The notes: generated from the letters alone by a model not told the origin. Shown: positions 43,401 to 56,103, counted from the stretch's first letter. The stretch is DNA of 64,000 nucleotides from Hypomesus transpacificus (GCF_021917145.1 NW_025813739.1:1-64000), one strand, 5' to 3'. Program-made: numbers and translations.

Positions 43401-45718
43401 CTAACTGACTTCCCTAGTTTAATCGAACCAAGACATTCATATGACCTCTGACCTGTGATGACATTGAAGACATAGCGCAGACGACCTGTGATCTAAAGAC
43501 GACTTTGACGATCAAAAAGGGGATCGCTTAGTCATCTTTCGATTGAAGCGACAAAAAACGGTGGTGTTGGTGGATGTAGGCCCACAAAGTGCCCCCTAGT
43601 GGACGACTGATGACCCTGCAGGGAGCAAGGTTACAGTAAGATCAAACTTTGCTGTCCTCGTTCCTGAGAAACCGTCTGGATACTTACTAATGAGCTAATT
43701 AGCTTCACACAGATACTATTACAGCTCTGTCATGTTCTCAAGGTCCAGTTTCAGCTTGCAGGACAAACACGTTCGACTGAGCCACCCGCTTTCATTATCA
43801 AAGAAATAACTCAATCATCTCATTTATGTTTAGCATGTTTTTGTAGAATCAAGCAGAACAGTGGGATACCTCAATATTGCGAAAACAGCATGACTGTCTC
43901 TCACAACAAAAGAGAACAAACTGATGTGATTGTACAAGGCGTCTGATCCCCGGAGATGGGGATGAAATGCAAACACTGACGTGCACAAAATCATTAATCA
44001 ATGAAAGCTCCCAATTATGCAGGAGATTCATTCATACCTTTCTGGTCAATCACAGCAACTTGGCTGTCGGTGGAGGGAGAGGATAAGAAAGAGAGAAAGA
44101 GAGAGAAGGGGATAGAGGGATGTAGAAAAGAGTAACACAGAGAAAGAGAGAGGGAACAAGAGTGTGTGTGTGTTTGTATAGGCGCGTGTGTGGTTGAGGG
44201 GAGAGGGGTGGGGGTACGGAGCCAGTTGGAGAGAGACAGAAGTGGGGAAGTAGTCGATAGGTGGGGAAATTCATTACAAATTATTTGCATAATACATCTT
44301 CCCCCTAGGTGTGATGTGGGTGTGTGTGAACAGTGTGTGGAAACACGTAACTCTGAACGGTGCAGTGACAGAGATAGTGGTGGTGGTGGTGGTGGGGGGA
44401 GGATGCTGCAGCGAAGGAGACCGGAGAGGAGCAGATGGTCTGGAATTTTCAGGGTTTATTTCTGGAGAGTTCAGCCTTTACGCCTCATAGACTGACTTAA
44501 TTATGAGACAGAGGGGAGGATGAACCCCAGGAAAAGGGGATTTAAAGGAGAAAAAAGAACGCCTTCATTAGGCCCACGAGGAGCCTGCAGACCCGACAGA
44601 ATAGCCGTGAACTGTCTGACAACTCTCTACAGAATTGTGAAATTTACCCCTGAGCAGTATGGTGCTTTCGTTTGTTTGGCTCCCCACTGGCTGTTGCTAA
44701 TGAAGAATACACTGAGGAGGGGACAGTCACAATCCTGTAAGTGTAAACCAAAACAAACACTGTGGTGTTGTAAATTATCCTACCTGACTTGTGATAGTGT
44801 GACCCCCTGGTTCCAGTGTAGCCGTGAGGGTCGTAAAATGTAGCCGAAGATTTCACAACTCTATTATGGATGTTGGAAGACGCTTCAGTTTGGGGTGGCA
44901 GGACGGTCAGGACAGATTTGTCTATTTCTGGTTCTGGTTTCTGTGGCTACGCTAATGATGTTTGCCTTCTGTCTGCAAGCCTTAAATTGACCTCCCATGC
45001 ATCCACTCGAACTAACACATTTACAGTAAGAAGAGAGTTAGAGGCAGGATTGGTAATGTTGGTGAGATGCATTTTTTGCCATATTTGCTGAAATAAACGT
45101 ACATAATGTCCTGATTGCAACTAATAAACCAAAACTTACCTACAATGCCTTTAAGATTCCATAAATCTTAACATGTTTATTGAACCTGCATTAAAAAAAA
45201 AACAGAATCTGTACAAGATTGTTTGTTACATTGCATTTTACATTATTCCAACCATTAAACAAACAGGGATTAATCTCACCCTACACGCTCTTCAACTGGC
45301 AAGATCATGTAGGACACTGCATCGCAATTAAACACCGACCTAATATAAAAAAGCAACTGCACAAACTTTACCATCAAAATAAAACTTAAAGGAGGCACAC
45401 ACAGCTCGCAGAATGGAGCTTGAGCCAAAAGAGCGTAGCAGCACGTACGGTTTCACCGACACATTGTTACCCTCCGCCAGACTTGTTGCACAACACAATA
45501 CCTGACGACGACACACCTGAACATTCAGCCTAATTCAGTAGCCCGAGCCAAACCCAAGGTCTTGGGCAGAAGCAGAATGAGGGAGCAGTTTGTCTTTAAA
45601 GCCTGTTGCCTCGGCATCGGCCCCCAGAGGATTTGATCCGAAGCCGTACTCCACAGGATGAGTGGAGGGGTACTGGGCCATGAAGCAGAAGGTGACCATG
45701 AAGGTGAAGTGAGCCTGG
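43401..45718. other. No gene seen; GA-rich patch at 44075-44160
   Basis: Apart from a GA-rich patch and a GGT run near 44379-44400, nothing was recognised. Confidence 0.5.
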
Positions 45719-45798
45719 CTCAGAGTAAACAGGGCCTGGTTAAGGAGGATGACTGCAGCTCAGAGTAAACAGGGCCTGGTTAAGGAGGATGACTGCAG
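45719..45798. repeat. 40-bp tandem duplication, two copies
   Basis: Two identical copies of a 40-bp unit containing cagagtaaacagggcctggt, directly 5' of a tRNA-like stretch. Confidence 0.88.
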
Positions 45799-45851
45799 CT
45801 CAGTGGTAGAGGGTGTTACTCCGGGCCAAGAGGTTGAAGATCCAAGTCCCT
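45795..45851 (+). mobile_element. Possible tRNA-derived SINE fragment
   Basis: gcagctcagtggtagagg resembles an A box, and gaggttgaagatccaagtcc about 35 bp later a decayed B box. The internal stem pairing of a real tRNA is not kept. A similar weak tRNA-like stretch is near 45990-46040. Confidence 0.35.
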
Positions 45852-46070
45852 TCGCCGTACGCCCCGTGGACTAAATGAATGCCTGACCAGGAGCACGGGT
45901 CTTCGTTGAGGATGTTTTCGCTTGTAGTTAAACTGAGCTTTTTTAGTTAGCTGATGAGATATGTTCAGAGATATGTCCATGTGGTTGGCCATGAGTTTAG
46001 CTCACTGAAAGACTGCCCTGCAAATTGTGAGACCTTGGGTTCAAACTCTCTGGATGTCAGAGAAATAGGG

Positions 46071-46072
46071 AA

Positions 46073-46151
<79 letters not shown>

Positions 46152-46187
46152 GAGACAGACAGAGAGAGGGAGGGAGGGGGGGGGGGT
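46071..46187. repeat. (GA)n microsatellite with GACA units and a G run
   Basis: About 60 bp of pure GA, then GACA variants and a G run at the right end. Confidence 0.95.
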
Positions 46188-48469
46188 TATAAGTGCAAAC
46201 TTATAAAACTGATTCTAACTCTATATGGGGCTCTTTTCTTGGCTAATGACTTAAGGACAAACCAAGCTGGCGTTTAGAGATTGCATTACTTTTACAATGG
46301 TCTATTACCCTCAAACTGATTAAGACAAAGCCAGACTGGCATAGTCATTACAAAGGGAAATATGTCATTTAGCAAAATTAGACAGCCGCTGTAAATACCA
46401 CACTTTAAAATGCCACGGCAGGCTCATCGCCAGTCTGACAATCACCCATGCAAAGAAACGCTGTGTCGTCATTCAATGCTTATCTATCTACACACCCAAA
46501 GAAAATAACGACCACGCCATCTCGTTGCCATTCGTTGCGCATCACAATTAGAACGCTAATAAAACAATTTGCACCAAAGCGACTGTTTATACTGTGCAGA
46601 AACATGGTGATATATCAACGACAGATCTGCATCCTGTAAACTGCATACAGGTAGGCTACATTTGATGCACGGTAAAGGCACGTTCACACCCAGGACGATA
46701 ACGAGGACTATAACTATAACTATATTAGCTTATTGCATGTGATCTTCAATTTCAAATGTGCAAGCCTTTTAGTCAATTCGGATGGATTGTGATTGGTTGT
46801 CAGTGTTGTATAGTTCATGAGCTGGGAAAGAAAACTGTTTTGAAAGTGATCCCAACAATATCATGCCTATCCTGCCAACGGGCATTTGGAACATTAGGAC
46901 CCAACATACACATTTATGGCCTGGGCTCAGGAGTCACGGTGACCATAGCAACGAATCCTTCCACGTTGATGAAACGGTAATCCTTCCTGAATGACGTGAT
47001 TGTCCGATGTAGGCTGTTCCCACCTGACTAAAACAGTGGACACCTGTTGGCTGTTTGCCATCTGTGTTTTTCCTTTTGTACCTGTAAATTCTGTCCTCTG
47101 ACCTTCATGCCTCAGAGACTTTGTTACATGCACTGTGTCTGAACCGGTCATTTGTCTTTCTGTTTAGAGACAATCCAGTGGGCTGATTGTCTAATATGGA
47201 ACTTTAACTGATAATGGCATTGTTCTAGTGAAGACTGACAACATTTTCCACCACACTTTCAAGGTGAACCTTCCGTTTCAATAAAGCATAAACCGGAGGC
47301 ATTATATATGACTAGATAATCGGAAGCGCTTCTAATAAAAGGAGGCTTTCCTTCCTGCAAAACATGCTTTTACTGTAACTCCAGCCACCCTAATGGATGT
47401 GTTATTGCTTTTACTGCTAACTCACATTGTTGCCACTCAGGCATACAATAGCGTCGTAAGTGAACTTCATTTGCAAAGGGTTCATGAAGTTAACTCCGCC
47501 AACTGACATCGCGCAATGCTCATGTCAATAGCATCAAGGCTAATGGATTAAATGGAAAAGGTTTGTTTTCATCTGCAACGGGAGGGAATGTGAATTAAAC
47601 TGTCTGTTCAGACAGACAGACTGCCTGTATCGTGCCTGATCATGCTAGAAGTGGCACGGACATGTGTGCTAAGTTTGTCGTGTCATCATGATCATTCACT
47701 GCCAGATCTCAGACTCGTAAGAATTCCCACAGCGCCCCGGTAGCTCACTGAAAATGGATCCTTCCTACGTTCATGTTGGCCTACTTGATAAATAGCCTAT
47801 ACGTCCAAAACCGAGATCTAGTTTGACTGGCCCTAAGCGAGCGTGGTTTCAACTGAAACAACAGTGAATATTACCAAGGAACTCAACATTCCCAGAGCGA
47901 GACCTTGAGATCGGCCCAGCTCAGAGAGATGCTTTGTAGAAACACCGCTGGTTGCACAATAGCGGTCCTCCAGTCAACAGCCGAGCGAGGGCACTCGACG
48001 TTGCCATAGCGACCAACCCTTCTCCCTCAAATGTCCTTTGGTATGAATTTGTTATTAAAACAAAAATGAGATGAATTAGCAGCAGAGTGACGGCAGACAG
48101 GCATAATCGCTTTATGCAAACTATCGTTACAAAGCACAAAGAAAGCTGTCTTTTTTCTGTTTATTCTTTCTTGTTCAGACAGGCTGTGCTTCATTGACAA
48201 CAAGGTAATTATTTTTGAAAAGATGTAGAAATCGACAATTTTCACCTGATGGAGCAGAATAAACACTGTTCTCCTAAACTGTAGAGGTCACAGTCTGTGG
48301 AAAACTCACTTAAAAACAGGGCGGAAACCAGACACTACAACTCAGACATACAAGTTCTTGAAAATATTTTACTTAGGCAGACATCGTTCTTCAGAGAGGT
48401 CACAACAACAGTCGTTTTTTTATGACAGCTCAAAGATGGATGCTGATGATGGTTGTTTATCTTTACTGG

Positions 48470-48472
<3 letters not shown>
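46188..48472. other. No gene seen
   Basis: No supported gene or repeat in about 2.3 kb. Confidence 0.5.
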
Positions 48473-48534
<62 letters not shown>

Positions 48535-48620
48535 GAGAGAGAAAAGAGAGAGAGAGGGACATGGAGAGACGTAAGAGAGTGGGAAAATGAGAAAGAGAGA
48601 GAGACAGAGAGAGATAAACA
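48473..48620. repeat. (GA)n microsatellite
   Basis: About 54 bp of pure GA followed by interrupted GA/GACA sequence. Confidence 0.95.
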
Positions 48621-51600
48621 GAAAGGGCGAGACACCACATACAGAGAGAGATAGAGAGACAGCAGCTCTTAAGAGGCTGGACTGCAGTGTTCAGGTAGAT
48701 AGGTCACTCATGCTCCCAGATAAATAAAACAACACCTGGCTCTGAGAGCATTTGCAGGCCCGACGCCAGGTCCTACTGAGAGACACAACCCCCAGGTGCC
48801 AAACTCAGCAGCAGCTTTGAGGAGCCTGGGACTGGACACAGAGAACTCTCTACCCCGAGGCTGGACGCTCAACCGCCTTTTAAGACTTTTAAAAAGTTTC
48901 CTTAAACTACTCGACATGGTTCCTGTCTGGTTTCTGAAGGTGTGTGCTTGGAGATTACCACGCAGCAATGAGAGCTTTTGAAAAAGACTGCAAAGTCAGT
49001 AACAAAAATAAAACCATTTGGTTAAACCGTTATCTTTTCTTTGTCTGCTGTTGGTATCATTATTATTACTGTAACTGTTCTTGTTCGTTAGCTTTAAGCA
49101 GTGTAGTTACAGTGCTCCAGTTTAGCTTCATGATGCTGTGTGGTATAGATTTATGTGTTTGTTTTTTGGGGGTGGAACAAGGGGCCAAGACAAAGTGATT
49201 CGCCCCAGGACTCTGGCTAGTCTAAATCCAGCTCTGACCATATTATACCTATTAAATGAATCAGAATGTCTCTGTTTTCAACTGCAACAAATAAATCCTG
49301 ACAATTTGTGTGCACTGCAGGAAAACACCACAAAATGGACCACATCCTAGTATTATTTCACCACGCCATAGAATAGTTTTTGTCTGTGGTTGTATTTGCA
49401 GTTGACTGTTGGTTTTTGGCAATGGGATAGTCTGGGGGTTAAAATATTGTGTTTTGAGAAGCAGAGGACATGTGGGGCTTCAAGTCAGCTCAGGTAGTCA
49501 ACTGTTGATGTCGGGATGCTTTCGGATACAGAGTGTGGGAGGTACACGCGCCAATGTCAGGGAAGAGATGGAGGGTGACAGAATCATCACAGGACTGACA
49601 CACACACACATGCACGCACACATACACACCCACACACAAAGGCATTCGCATACACATCGCGCAGAAACGCATACGGATACACATCCACACACGCTCACGC
49701 AAACCAATTAGGTATGACACAGTAAAGAGCCTTCATGCTTGTCACCCCCTCTTTCTACACAGTGGAGTATGGAGTGTACACAGACAGCAAGCAGGGAACT
49801 CTACCGCACACCACAATTATACACGATGAGAGTTGGACTGACTCCCGTTGAAGCATATCAACAAAATACTGTTTTCTCTGCCCCTGTCCTCCGTTATACT
49901 AATTTCAATTGTGTGTTCAGATGTTCAAACAATCACTGAATATCCCCACTTACGTCGAAACGGTGAAACCGAATAGGATTGTTCACCAAGCTCTGAAAAA
50001 ACATGTTATTGGTTGGTGGGACACACCGGGTCACTCGCTAAATGGACATTGGTCCCTGTGACAGAATGGACTGAGGGTGATTGCCATGTGTGCCGTGACA
50101 ATATCACAGATGACACCCCCAGCAACGCCAGCTGTTTACTGAAAAATGTCACATTGCACAGAATGTTGGGCATTCGAACATGTGCATGTCAATTCAATAA
50201 AAGGCTATTTGTTTTGCTAAAACTTACCCAGGTGCTAACAATTGGGAAACAGCTGAACAAAACCACAGATGATGTACAGTACGTGTGAGTGTGTGTCCAA
50301 GCATGTGTGTGTGTGTGTGTATTTGTGCATGTGTGTCTAAGTGTGTGTGCAGAAGTGAGTGTGGGATTAAATCACAGACAATTTGTATGTAAATACGTTT
50401 CGTCTTTCTCATCTGGTGATTCCGAATTTTTTATTGAAGGGCCTATGCCATATACATTCTGGTGATTAATTTTATTCCAAGGAGGTCATTAATTGGATCC
50501 ACATCACCACCTTTGTCATTTGCATGATCTCATTCTCCCGTCTTTCGCTGGAAAGTGAAAAACTCCATTCATTCGTAATCAATCAATCATGATAAAGTGT
50601 CTCATCAAGCACTGTGGAGAATGGGTCAGGAAGGCAGTTGGAATTGGTGAGGGCAGAATCTTCTGCTCCTCCTGTGCATGTTAAGGGTGTGGTGTTTACA
50701 GAGTGATGTGGAGGAAATGGCAACACATTGATCACAGTAACATGCTACAGTAACATACAACGGTAATATAGTGGCAGAGCTCAGCCACTGCATGTCGTGA
50801 GGAAACTGACGCAATTTTTATATTCCTGAGAGACAGACTGTCGGAAATATAGACAGACAGATAGACAGACAGACAGATAGAAAGATAGACAGACAGACAG
50901 ATTACAGTGATAGATAGGTAGACTTTACTGATTACAGGGACGAAAATGTACCTTCACAACCGGACAGGACAGGTTTTCCAACAAACAGATCTACAACAAA
51001 AGTCGTTATTTCAAACAAAATTGTCAGTTTAGCCACCACAGTTAAGGTGAACATTCACAACTCTTTAGCAGATGAAAATCCCTTGATTCATGGTTACGTA
51101 ACAAAAAGCTCAAACCCTCCAGGTGAGCGTGACATCACGCCACAGCAGGCACAGACTCTCAGACACAGTAACTGTCCGCTGAGCCGATTGTTCACACGTT
51201 GCAGTAAACAGATCATGTAGTCTTCCAAAAGTCTGACACGCCAATATTTTCCCTATAATCGAACGTTCAATTATCTATTTTTATGAAAAGACATGTGCTC
51301 GCAAGCAAATGCTCAAAAGGTCTGGGCAAGTTTGTGTTGTGTCAAACAGTTGATAGAGTAACTCTATTTCCTTTGTGGAACCATGAGAAGGTCTAACAGG
51401 GCATCTGACATATGCTACTCCCAGCACTGTCTCTGACATCATGTGAACCTGATCCAAGGGTTTTAGTACCTTCTGTGGAGAAATGACCAACTGCCTGCCA
51501 TCCATTCGTCTGGGAAGCCAAAGGCAATATTAACCTTACCTAATACTAACAACGTACACAAAACAAGTGGACGTTGTCTTACACTAAACGATAAACATGG

Positions 51601-52432
51601 TTTCTCAGAGTCAACTTGGCGTGCCAATGTTGTGGTTTTCTCAGACAAGTCTAAACCCTTTGCAATCAGTGATTCCTAATTTTATATTTTTTTGCTTCCT
51701 TGCACATTACATACTAAGTCTTATCTTAGAGAGATGACAGAGGTTGACATGATTATGCCCTATGGTTCATTAATACGCATTACTTTTTAATTCCACATAA
51801 TAAATAACACATTGGAATTGTGACAATATGCAACTTGGCCGTTTCTCCTGGGCATTCAGATTGATGGTAAGAGCCAGCACCAGGCCCTGCCTCTGCTGAC
51901 AACATGAGCTATAAATTAATGCTTCGACACTAACGCAGGAAATTTATGACAGGGGAAATACAGGAGCAAGGAAAACAGTCTTCCTGCAGCCACTGTGTAC
52001 TGATAATTAAGGACACGCTTAAGACTGAGAAGTCTTTAGTAATAAAACCCCCAAAAAGATGTGAGTTGAAGGTTTGGGTGATATCCTCACATATGGTGAG
52101 ATGGCAGGGAGCACATGATGAGTCGATCACCGACTTGAGCACATAACTGTGGGTCAAAGGGTCCATGGTTTAATACTGAGAGGTAAAACTGAAAACCCCA
52201 GGTGGACGGCATTTGTTGTTTGCCAGACAGTTTGGGGTTTTCCTTTCACAGAGGCATGGTGAGCAGGATTCTACTATCCATATACAAATAGGTATGTTTT
52301 ATTTTTATATTTTTTATGTGTAATAAGCACATCACGGGTGTGTCCTGATAACAAAGTCCTGGTTAAAACCATTAAAAAAGAAATTGTGTCTACGTGTAGA
52401 AGGACAGACTAAGCAGCTGGTGTGACACTGGA
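48621..52432. other. No gene seen; small simple repeats
   Basis: Contains an interrupted CA run (49600-49640), a TG run (50298-50322) and a GACA/GATA cluster (50850-50912). No gene or mobile element recognised. Confidence 0.5.
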
Positions 52433-52636
52433 GCAGTTGAATGGCCGATATTCCTTATCAGATCAAACCTTCAGTACAGTATTCATATGCCGCTGTTCAG
52501 GAATCCACTTACTGAATAGAAAACTACTGAAAAGAGATATTTGTGAGATATAAATGTGTTCCAACTCACCATTTCACTTTGGAAGAAGTATTGGGCTATT
52601 TCATTGGTATTTCATGGTTTCAGGAACTCTCTTGTT
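52433..52636. repeat. Direct repeat A, copy 1, left of the tRNA array
   Basis: Shares with copy 2 (52763-52978), 330 bp away, blocks such as gcagttga, cttatcagatca, cagtacagtattca, gaaaactactgaa, catttcactttggaagaag and caggaactctcttgtt. Diverged by substitutions and small indels. No coding sense. Confidence 0.88.
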
Positions 52637-52762
52637 GTACGAACGAAACGAAATGACACCTTATAACGACAAAAACGTATTATGAACAAACACTCTCCAC
52701 CTGCTCTCTGCGCACTCGCTTCCTGGTTTGTCACAAAAGGGGGCGTTGCCAGGCTGGTTTGG

Positions 52763-52978
52763 GCAGTTGAAAGGATGGCATTACTTATCAGATCAGACCA
52801 TCAGTACAGTATTCACATAATGCAGTTCTGAAATCCACCTAGAAAACTACTGAAATAAGATGAACAATTGGTGAGATATAAAGGTATTCCATCTCAACAT
52901 TTCACTTTGGAAGAAGTGTTGGGCTATTTCATTAGTATTGTTCTGAAATTGATACCCTTGTTTCAGGAACTCTCTTGT
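52763..52978. repeat. Direct repeat A, copy 2, abutting the tRNA array
   Basis: Second copy of the 52433 repeat. It ends 38 bp before the first tRNA gene (53017). Relative to copy 1 it has an extra ttctgaaattgatacccttg-like insert near its right end. Confidence 0.88.
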
Positions 52979-53016
52979 TTTCTATTTACAGACCAAAGAT
53001 AGATCAATATATCAAT

Positions 53017-53110
53017 TGCTCCAGGTGAGGCTCGAACTCACAACCTCAGCATGGCTTTGCAGATTATTGTCTTATAAGTACCGTGCGCTAACCGATTGCG
53101 CCACTGGAGC
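53017..53110 (-). tRNA. tRNA-Ile(UAU), copy 1, outermost and divergent
   Basis: G26 to A, a G-U in the anticodon stem and several intron changes. All arms still pair. The 3' flank is unlike other copies. Confidence 0.8.
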
Positions 53111-53229
53111 AGATGAAGGACCACCAGCCCCTGTCAAATCTGTACGCCGAGTATGATTGACGCGTGAAACCGATAATTCAAGAAATCAGTTCCATATGAT
53201 GAACAAAGTAAGGACCAACCAAATATAAA

Positions 53230-53323
53230 TGCTCCAGGTGAGGCTCGAACTCAAAACCTCGGCATCGCTCTGCAGAATACTGTCTTATAAGTACCGTGCG
53301 CTAACCGATTGCGCCACTGGAGC
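53230..53323 (-). tRNA. tRNA-Ile(UAU), copy 2
   Basis: Intact anticodon arm and intron. T-stem G49 to U opposes C65, so one T-stem pair is lost. Confidence 0.75.
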
Positions 53324-53441
53324 ACATGAAAGACCACCAGCCCAGTCAAATGTGTACAAAGAGTATGATTGACGCGTGATACCGATAATTCAAGAACTCA
53401 GTTCCATATGATGAACAAAGTAAAGCCCAACCAAATATCAA

Positions 53442-53535
53442 TGCTCCAGGTGAGGCTCGAACTCACAACCTCGGCATCGCTCTGCAGAATACTGTCATAT
53501 AAGTACCGCACGCTAACCTATTGCGCCACTGGAGC
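53442..53535 (-). tRNA. tRNA-Ile(UAU), copy 3
   Basis: Minor changes: one D-loop base, a G-U at 10-25 and the first intron base. Follows a 212-bp rather than 213-bp spacing. Confidence 0.82.
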
Positions 53536-53654
53536 AGATGAAAGACCGCCAGCTCGTGACAAATCTGTACGAAGAGTATGATTGACGCCTGAAACCAATA
53601 ATTCAAGAAGTCAGTTCCATATAATGAACAAAGTAAAGCCCAACCAAATATCAA

Positions 53655-53748
53655 TGCTCCAGGTGAGGCTCAAACTCACAACCTCGGCATCGCTCTGCAG
53701 AATACTGTCTTATAAGTACCGCGCGCTAACCGATTGCGCCACTGGAGC
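53655..53748 (-). tRNA. tRNA-Ile(UAU), copy 4, B box damaged
   Basis: C56 is U (loop TTTGAGC), hitting an invariant base of the T loop and B box; probably poorly transcribed. Otherwise like class I. Confidence 0.65.
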
Positions 53749-53867
53749 AGATGAAAGACCACCAGCCCCTGTCAAATCTCTACGAAGAGTATGATTGACG
53801 CCTCAAACCGATAATTCCAAAACTCCGTTCCATATGATGAACAAAGTAAAGCCCAACCAAATATCAA

Positions 53868-53961
53868 TGCTCCAGGTGAGGCTCGAACTCACAACCTCGG
53901 CATCGCTCTGCAGAACACTGTCTTATAAGTACCGCGCGCTTACCGATTGCGCCACTGGAGC
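53868..53961 (-). tRNA. tRNA-Ile(UAU), copy 5, class IIIa
   Basis: Intron and D-loop variant with all stems paired. TTTT occurs about 47 nt downstream. Confidence 0.85.
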
Positions 53962-54080
53962 AGATGAAAGACCACCAGCCCCTGTCAAATCTGTACGAAG
54001 AGTATGATTGACGAGTGAAACCGATAATTCAAGAACTCAGTAACATATAATGAACAAAGTAAAGCCCAACCAAATATCAA

Positions 54081-54174
54081 TGCTCCAGGTGAGGCTCGAA
54101 CTCACAACCTCGGCATCGCTCTGCAGAATACTGTCTTATAAGTACCGCGCGCTTACCGATTGCTCCACTGGAGC
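54081..54174 (-). tRNA. tRNA-Ile(UAU), copy 6
   Basis: Class I intron, but D-loop T to A and C11 to A (A-G mismatch in the D stem). Same form as copy 46. Confidence 0.75.
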
Positions 54175-54293
54175 AGATGAAAGACCACCAGCTCGTGCCA
54201 AATCTGTACGAAGAGTATGATTGACGCCTGAAACCGATAATTCAAGAACTCAGTTCCATATGATGAACAAAGTAAAGCCCAACCAAATATCAA

Positions 54294-54387
54294 TGCTCCA
54301 GGTGAGGCTCGAACTCACAACCTCGGCATCGCTCTGCAGAATACTGTCTTATAAGTACCGCGCGCTAACCGATTGCACCACTGGAGC
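54294..54387 (-). tRNA. tRNA-Ile(UAU), copy 7
   Basis: As class I except C11 to U, which keeps a G-U pair. Confidence 0.88.
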
Positions 54388-54506
54388 AGATGAAAGACCA
54401 CCAGCCCCTGTCAAATCTGTACGAAGAGTATGATTGACGCCTCAAACCGATAATTCAAGAACTCAGTTCCATATGATGAACAAAGTAAAGCCCAACCAAA
54501 TATCAA

Positions 54507-54600
54507 TGCTCCAGGTGAGGCTCGAACTCACAACCTCGGCATCGCTCTGCAGAATACTGTCTTATAAGTACCGCGCGCTAACCGATTGCGCCACTGGAGC
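54507..54600 (-). tRNA. tRNA-Ile(UAU), copy 8, class I
   Basis: Reference sequence. No T4 in the 3' spacer. Confidence 0.93.
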
Positions 54601-54719
54601 AGATGAAAGACCACCAGCCCCTGTCAAATCTGTACGAAGAGTATGATTGACGAGTGAAACCGATAATTCAAGAACTCAGTTCCATATAATGAACAAAGTA
54701 AAGCCCAACCAAATATCAA

Positions 54720-54813
54720 TGCTCCAGGTGAGGCTCGAACTCACAACCTCGGCATCGCTCTGCAGAATACTGTCTTATAAGTACCGCGCGCTAACCGATT
54801 GCGCCACTGGAGC
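54720..54813 (-). tRNA. tRNA-Ile(UAU), copy 9, class I
   Basis: Reference gene. Its 5' leader is cut short by the fusion junction to the truncated copy at 54834. Confidence 0.92.
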
Positions 54814-54833
54814 GGATGAAAGACCGCCAGCTC

Positions 54834-54919
54834 GTGAGGCTCGAACTCACAACCTCGGCATCGCTCTGCAGAACACTGTCTTATAAGTACCGCGCGCTTA
54901 CCGATTGCTCCACTGGAGC
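54834..54919 (-). pseudogene. Truncated tRNA-Ile(UAU) copy
   Basis: 86 bp, class IIIb, lacking the last 8 bases (3' acceptor strand and discriminator). The join is between a spacer ...ctcgtg and the T-arm side gtgagg, with short shared gtg, so an unequal exchange or deletion of 107 bp is likely. It has A and B boxes but cannot form an acceptor stem. Confidence 0.88.
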
Positions 54920-55038
54920 AGATGAAAGACCACCAGCTCGTGCCAAATCTGTACGAAGAGTATGATTGACGCCTGAAACCGATAATTCAAGAACTCAGTT
55001 TCATATGATGAACAAAGTAAAGCCCAACCAAATATCAA

Positions 55039-55132
55039 TGCTCCAGGTGAGGCTCGAACTCACAACCTCGGCATCGCTCTGCAGAATACTGTCTTATAAG
55101 TACCGCGCGCTAACCGATTGCGCCACTGGAGC
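55039..55132 (-). tRNA. tRNA-Ile(UAU), copy 10, class I
   Basis: Reference gene. Its 3' spacer has the private variant tttcatatga shared only with copy 23. Confidence 0.93.
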
Positions 55133-55251
55133 AGATGAAAGACCACCAGCCCCTGTCAAATCTGTACGAAGAGTATGATTGACGAGTGAAATCGATAATT
55201 CAAGAACTCAGTTCCATATAATGAACAAAGTAAAGCCCAACCAAATATCAA

Positions 55252-55345
55252 TGCTCCAGGTGAGGCTCGAAATCACAACCTCGGCATCGCTCTGCAGAAT
55301 ACTGTCTTATAAGTACCGCGCGCTAACCGATTGCACCACTGGAGC
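55252..55345 (-). tRNA. tRNA-Ile(UAU), copy 11, class II
   Basis: G53 to U and C11 to U. The near-universal 53-61 pair is lost. Confidence 0.7.
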
Positions 55346-55464
55346 AGATGAAAGACCACCAGCCCCTGTCAAATCTGTACGAAGAGTATGATTGACGCCT
55401 CAAACCGATAATTCAAAAACTCAGTTCCATATGATGAACAAAGTAAAGCCCAACCAAATATCAA

Positions 55465-55558
55465 TGCTCCAGGTGAGGCTCGAACTCACAACCTCGGCAT
55501 CGCTCTGCAGAATACTGTCTTATAAGTACCGCGCGCTAACCGATTGCGCCACTGGAGC
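55465..55558 (-). tRNA. tRNA-Ile(UAU), copy 12, class I
   Basis: Reference gene with TTTTT 46-50 nt downstream (A run at 55415-55419). Confidence 0.94.
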
Positions 55559-55677
55559 AGATGAAAGACCGCCAGCTCGTGACAAATCTGTACGAAGAGT
55601 ATGATTGACGCCTGAAACCGATAATTCAAGAACTCAGTTCCATATGATGAACAAAGTAAAGCCCAACCAAATATCAA

Positions 55678-55771
55678 TGCTCCAGGTGAGACTCGAACTC
55701 ACAACCTCGGCATCGCTCTGCAGAACACTGTCTTATAAGTACCGCGCGCTTACCGATTGCTCCACTGGAGC
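55678..55771 (-). tRNA. tRNA-Ile(UAU), copy 13, class IIIb
   Basis: Also C60 to U in the T loop. D-stem mismatch at 11-24. Confidence 0.72.
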
Positions 55772-55890
55772 AGATGAAAGACCACCAGCTCGTGCCAAAT
55801 CTGTACGAAGAGTATGATTGACGCCTGAAACCGATAATTCAAGAACTCAGTTCCATATGATGAACAAAGTAAAGCCCAACCAAATATCAA

Positions 55891-55984
55891 TGCTCCAGGT
55901 GAGGCTCGAACTCACAACCTCGGCATCGCTCTGCAGAATACTGTCTTATAAGTACCGCGCGCTAACCGATTGCGCCACTGGAGC
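55891..55984 (-). tRNA. tRNA-Ile(UAU), copy 14, class I
   Basis: Reference sequence. Confidence 0.93.
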
Positions 55985-56103
55985 AGATGAAAGACCACCA
56001 GCCCCTGTCAAATCTGTACGAAGAGTATGATTGACGAGTGAAATCGATAATTCAAGAACTCAGTTCCATATAATGAACAAAGTAAAGCCCAACCAAATAT
56101 CAA

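Noticed and set aside
45990-46040. Weak tRNA-like stretch (tttagctcactgaaag ... gggttcaaactc)
   Set aside because: Box-like words are present, but the cloverleaf stems do not pair; at most a decayed SINE head.
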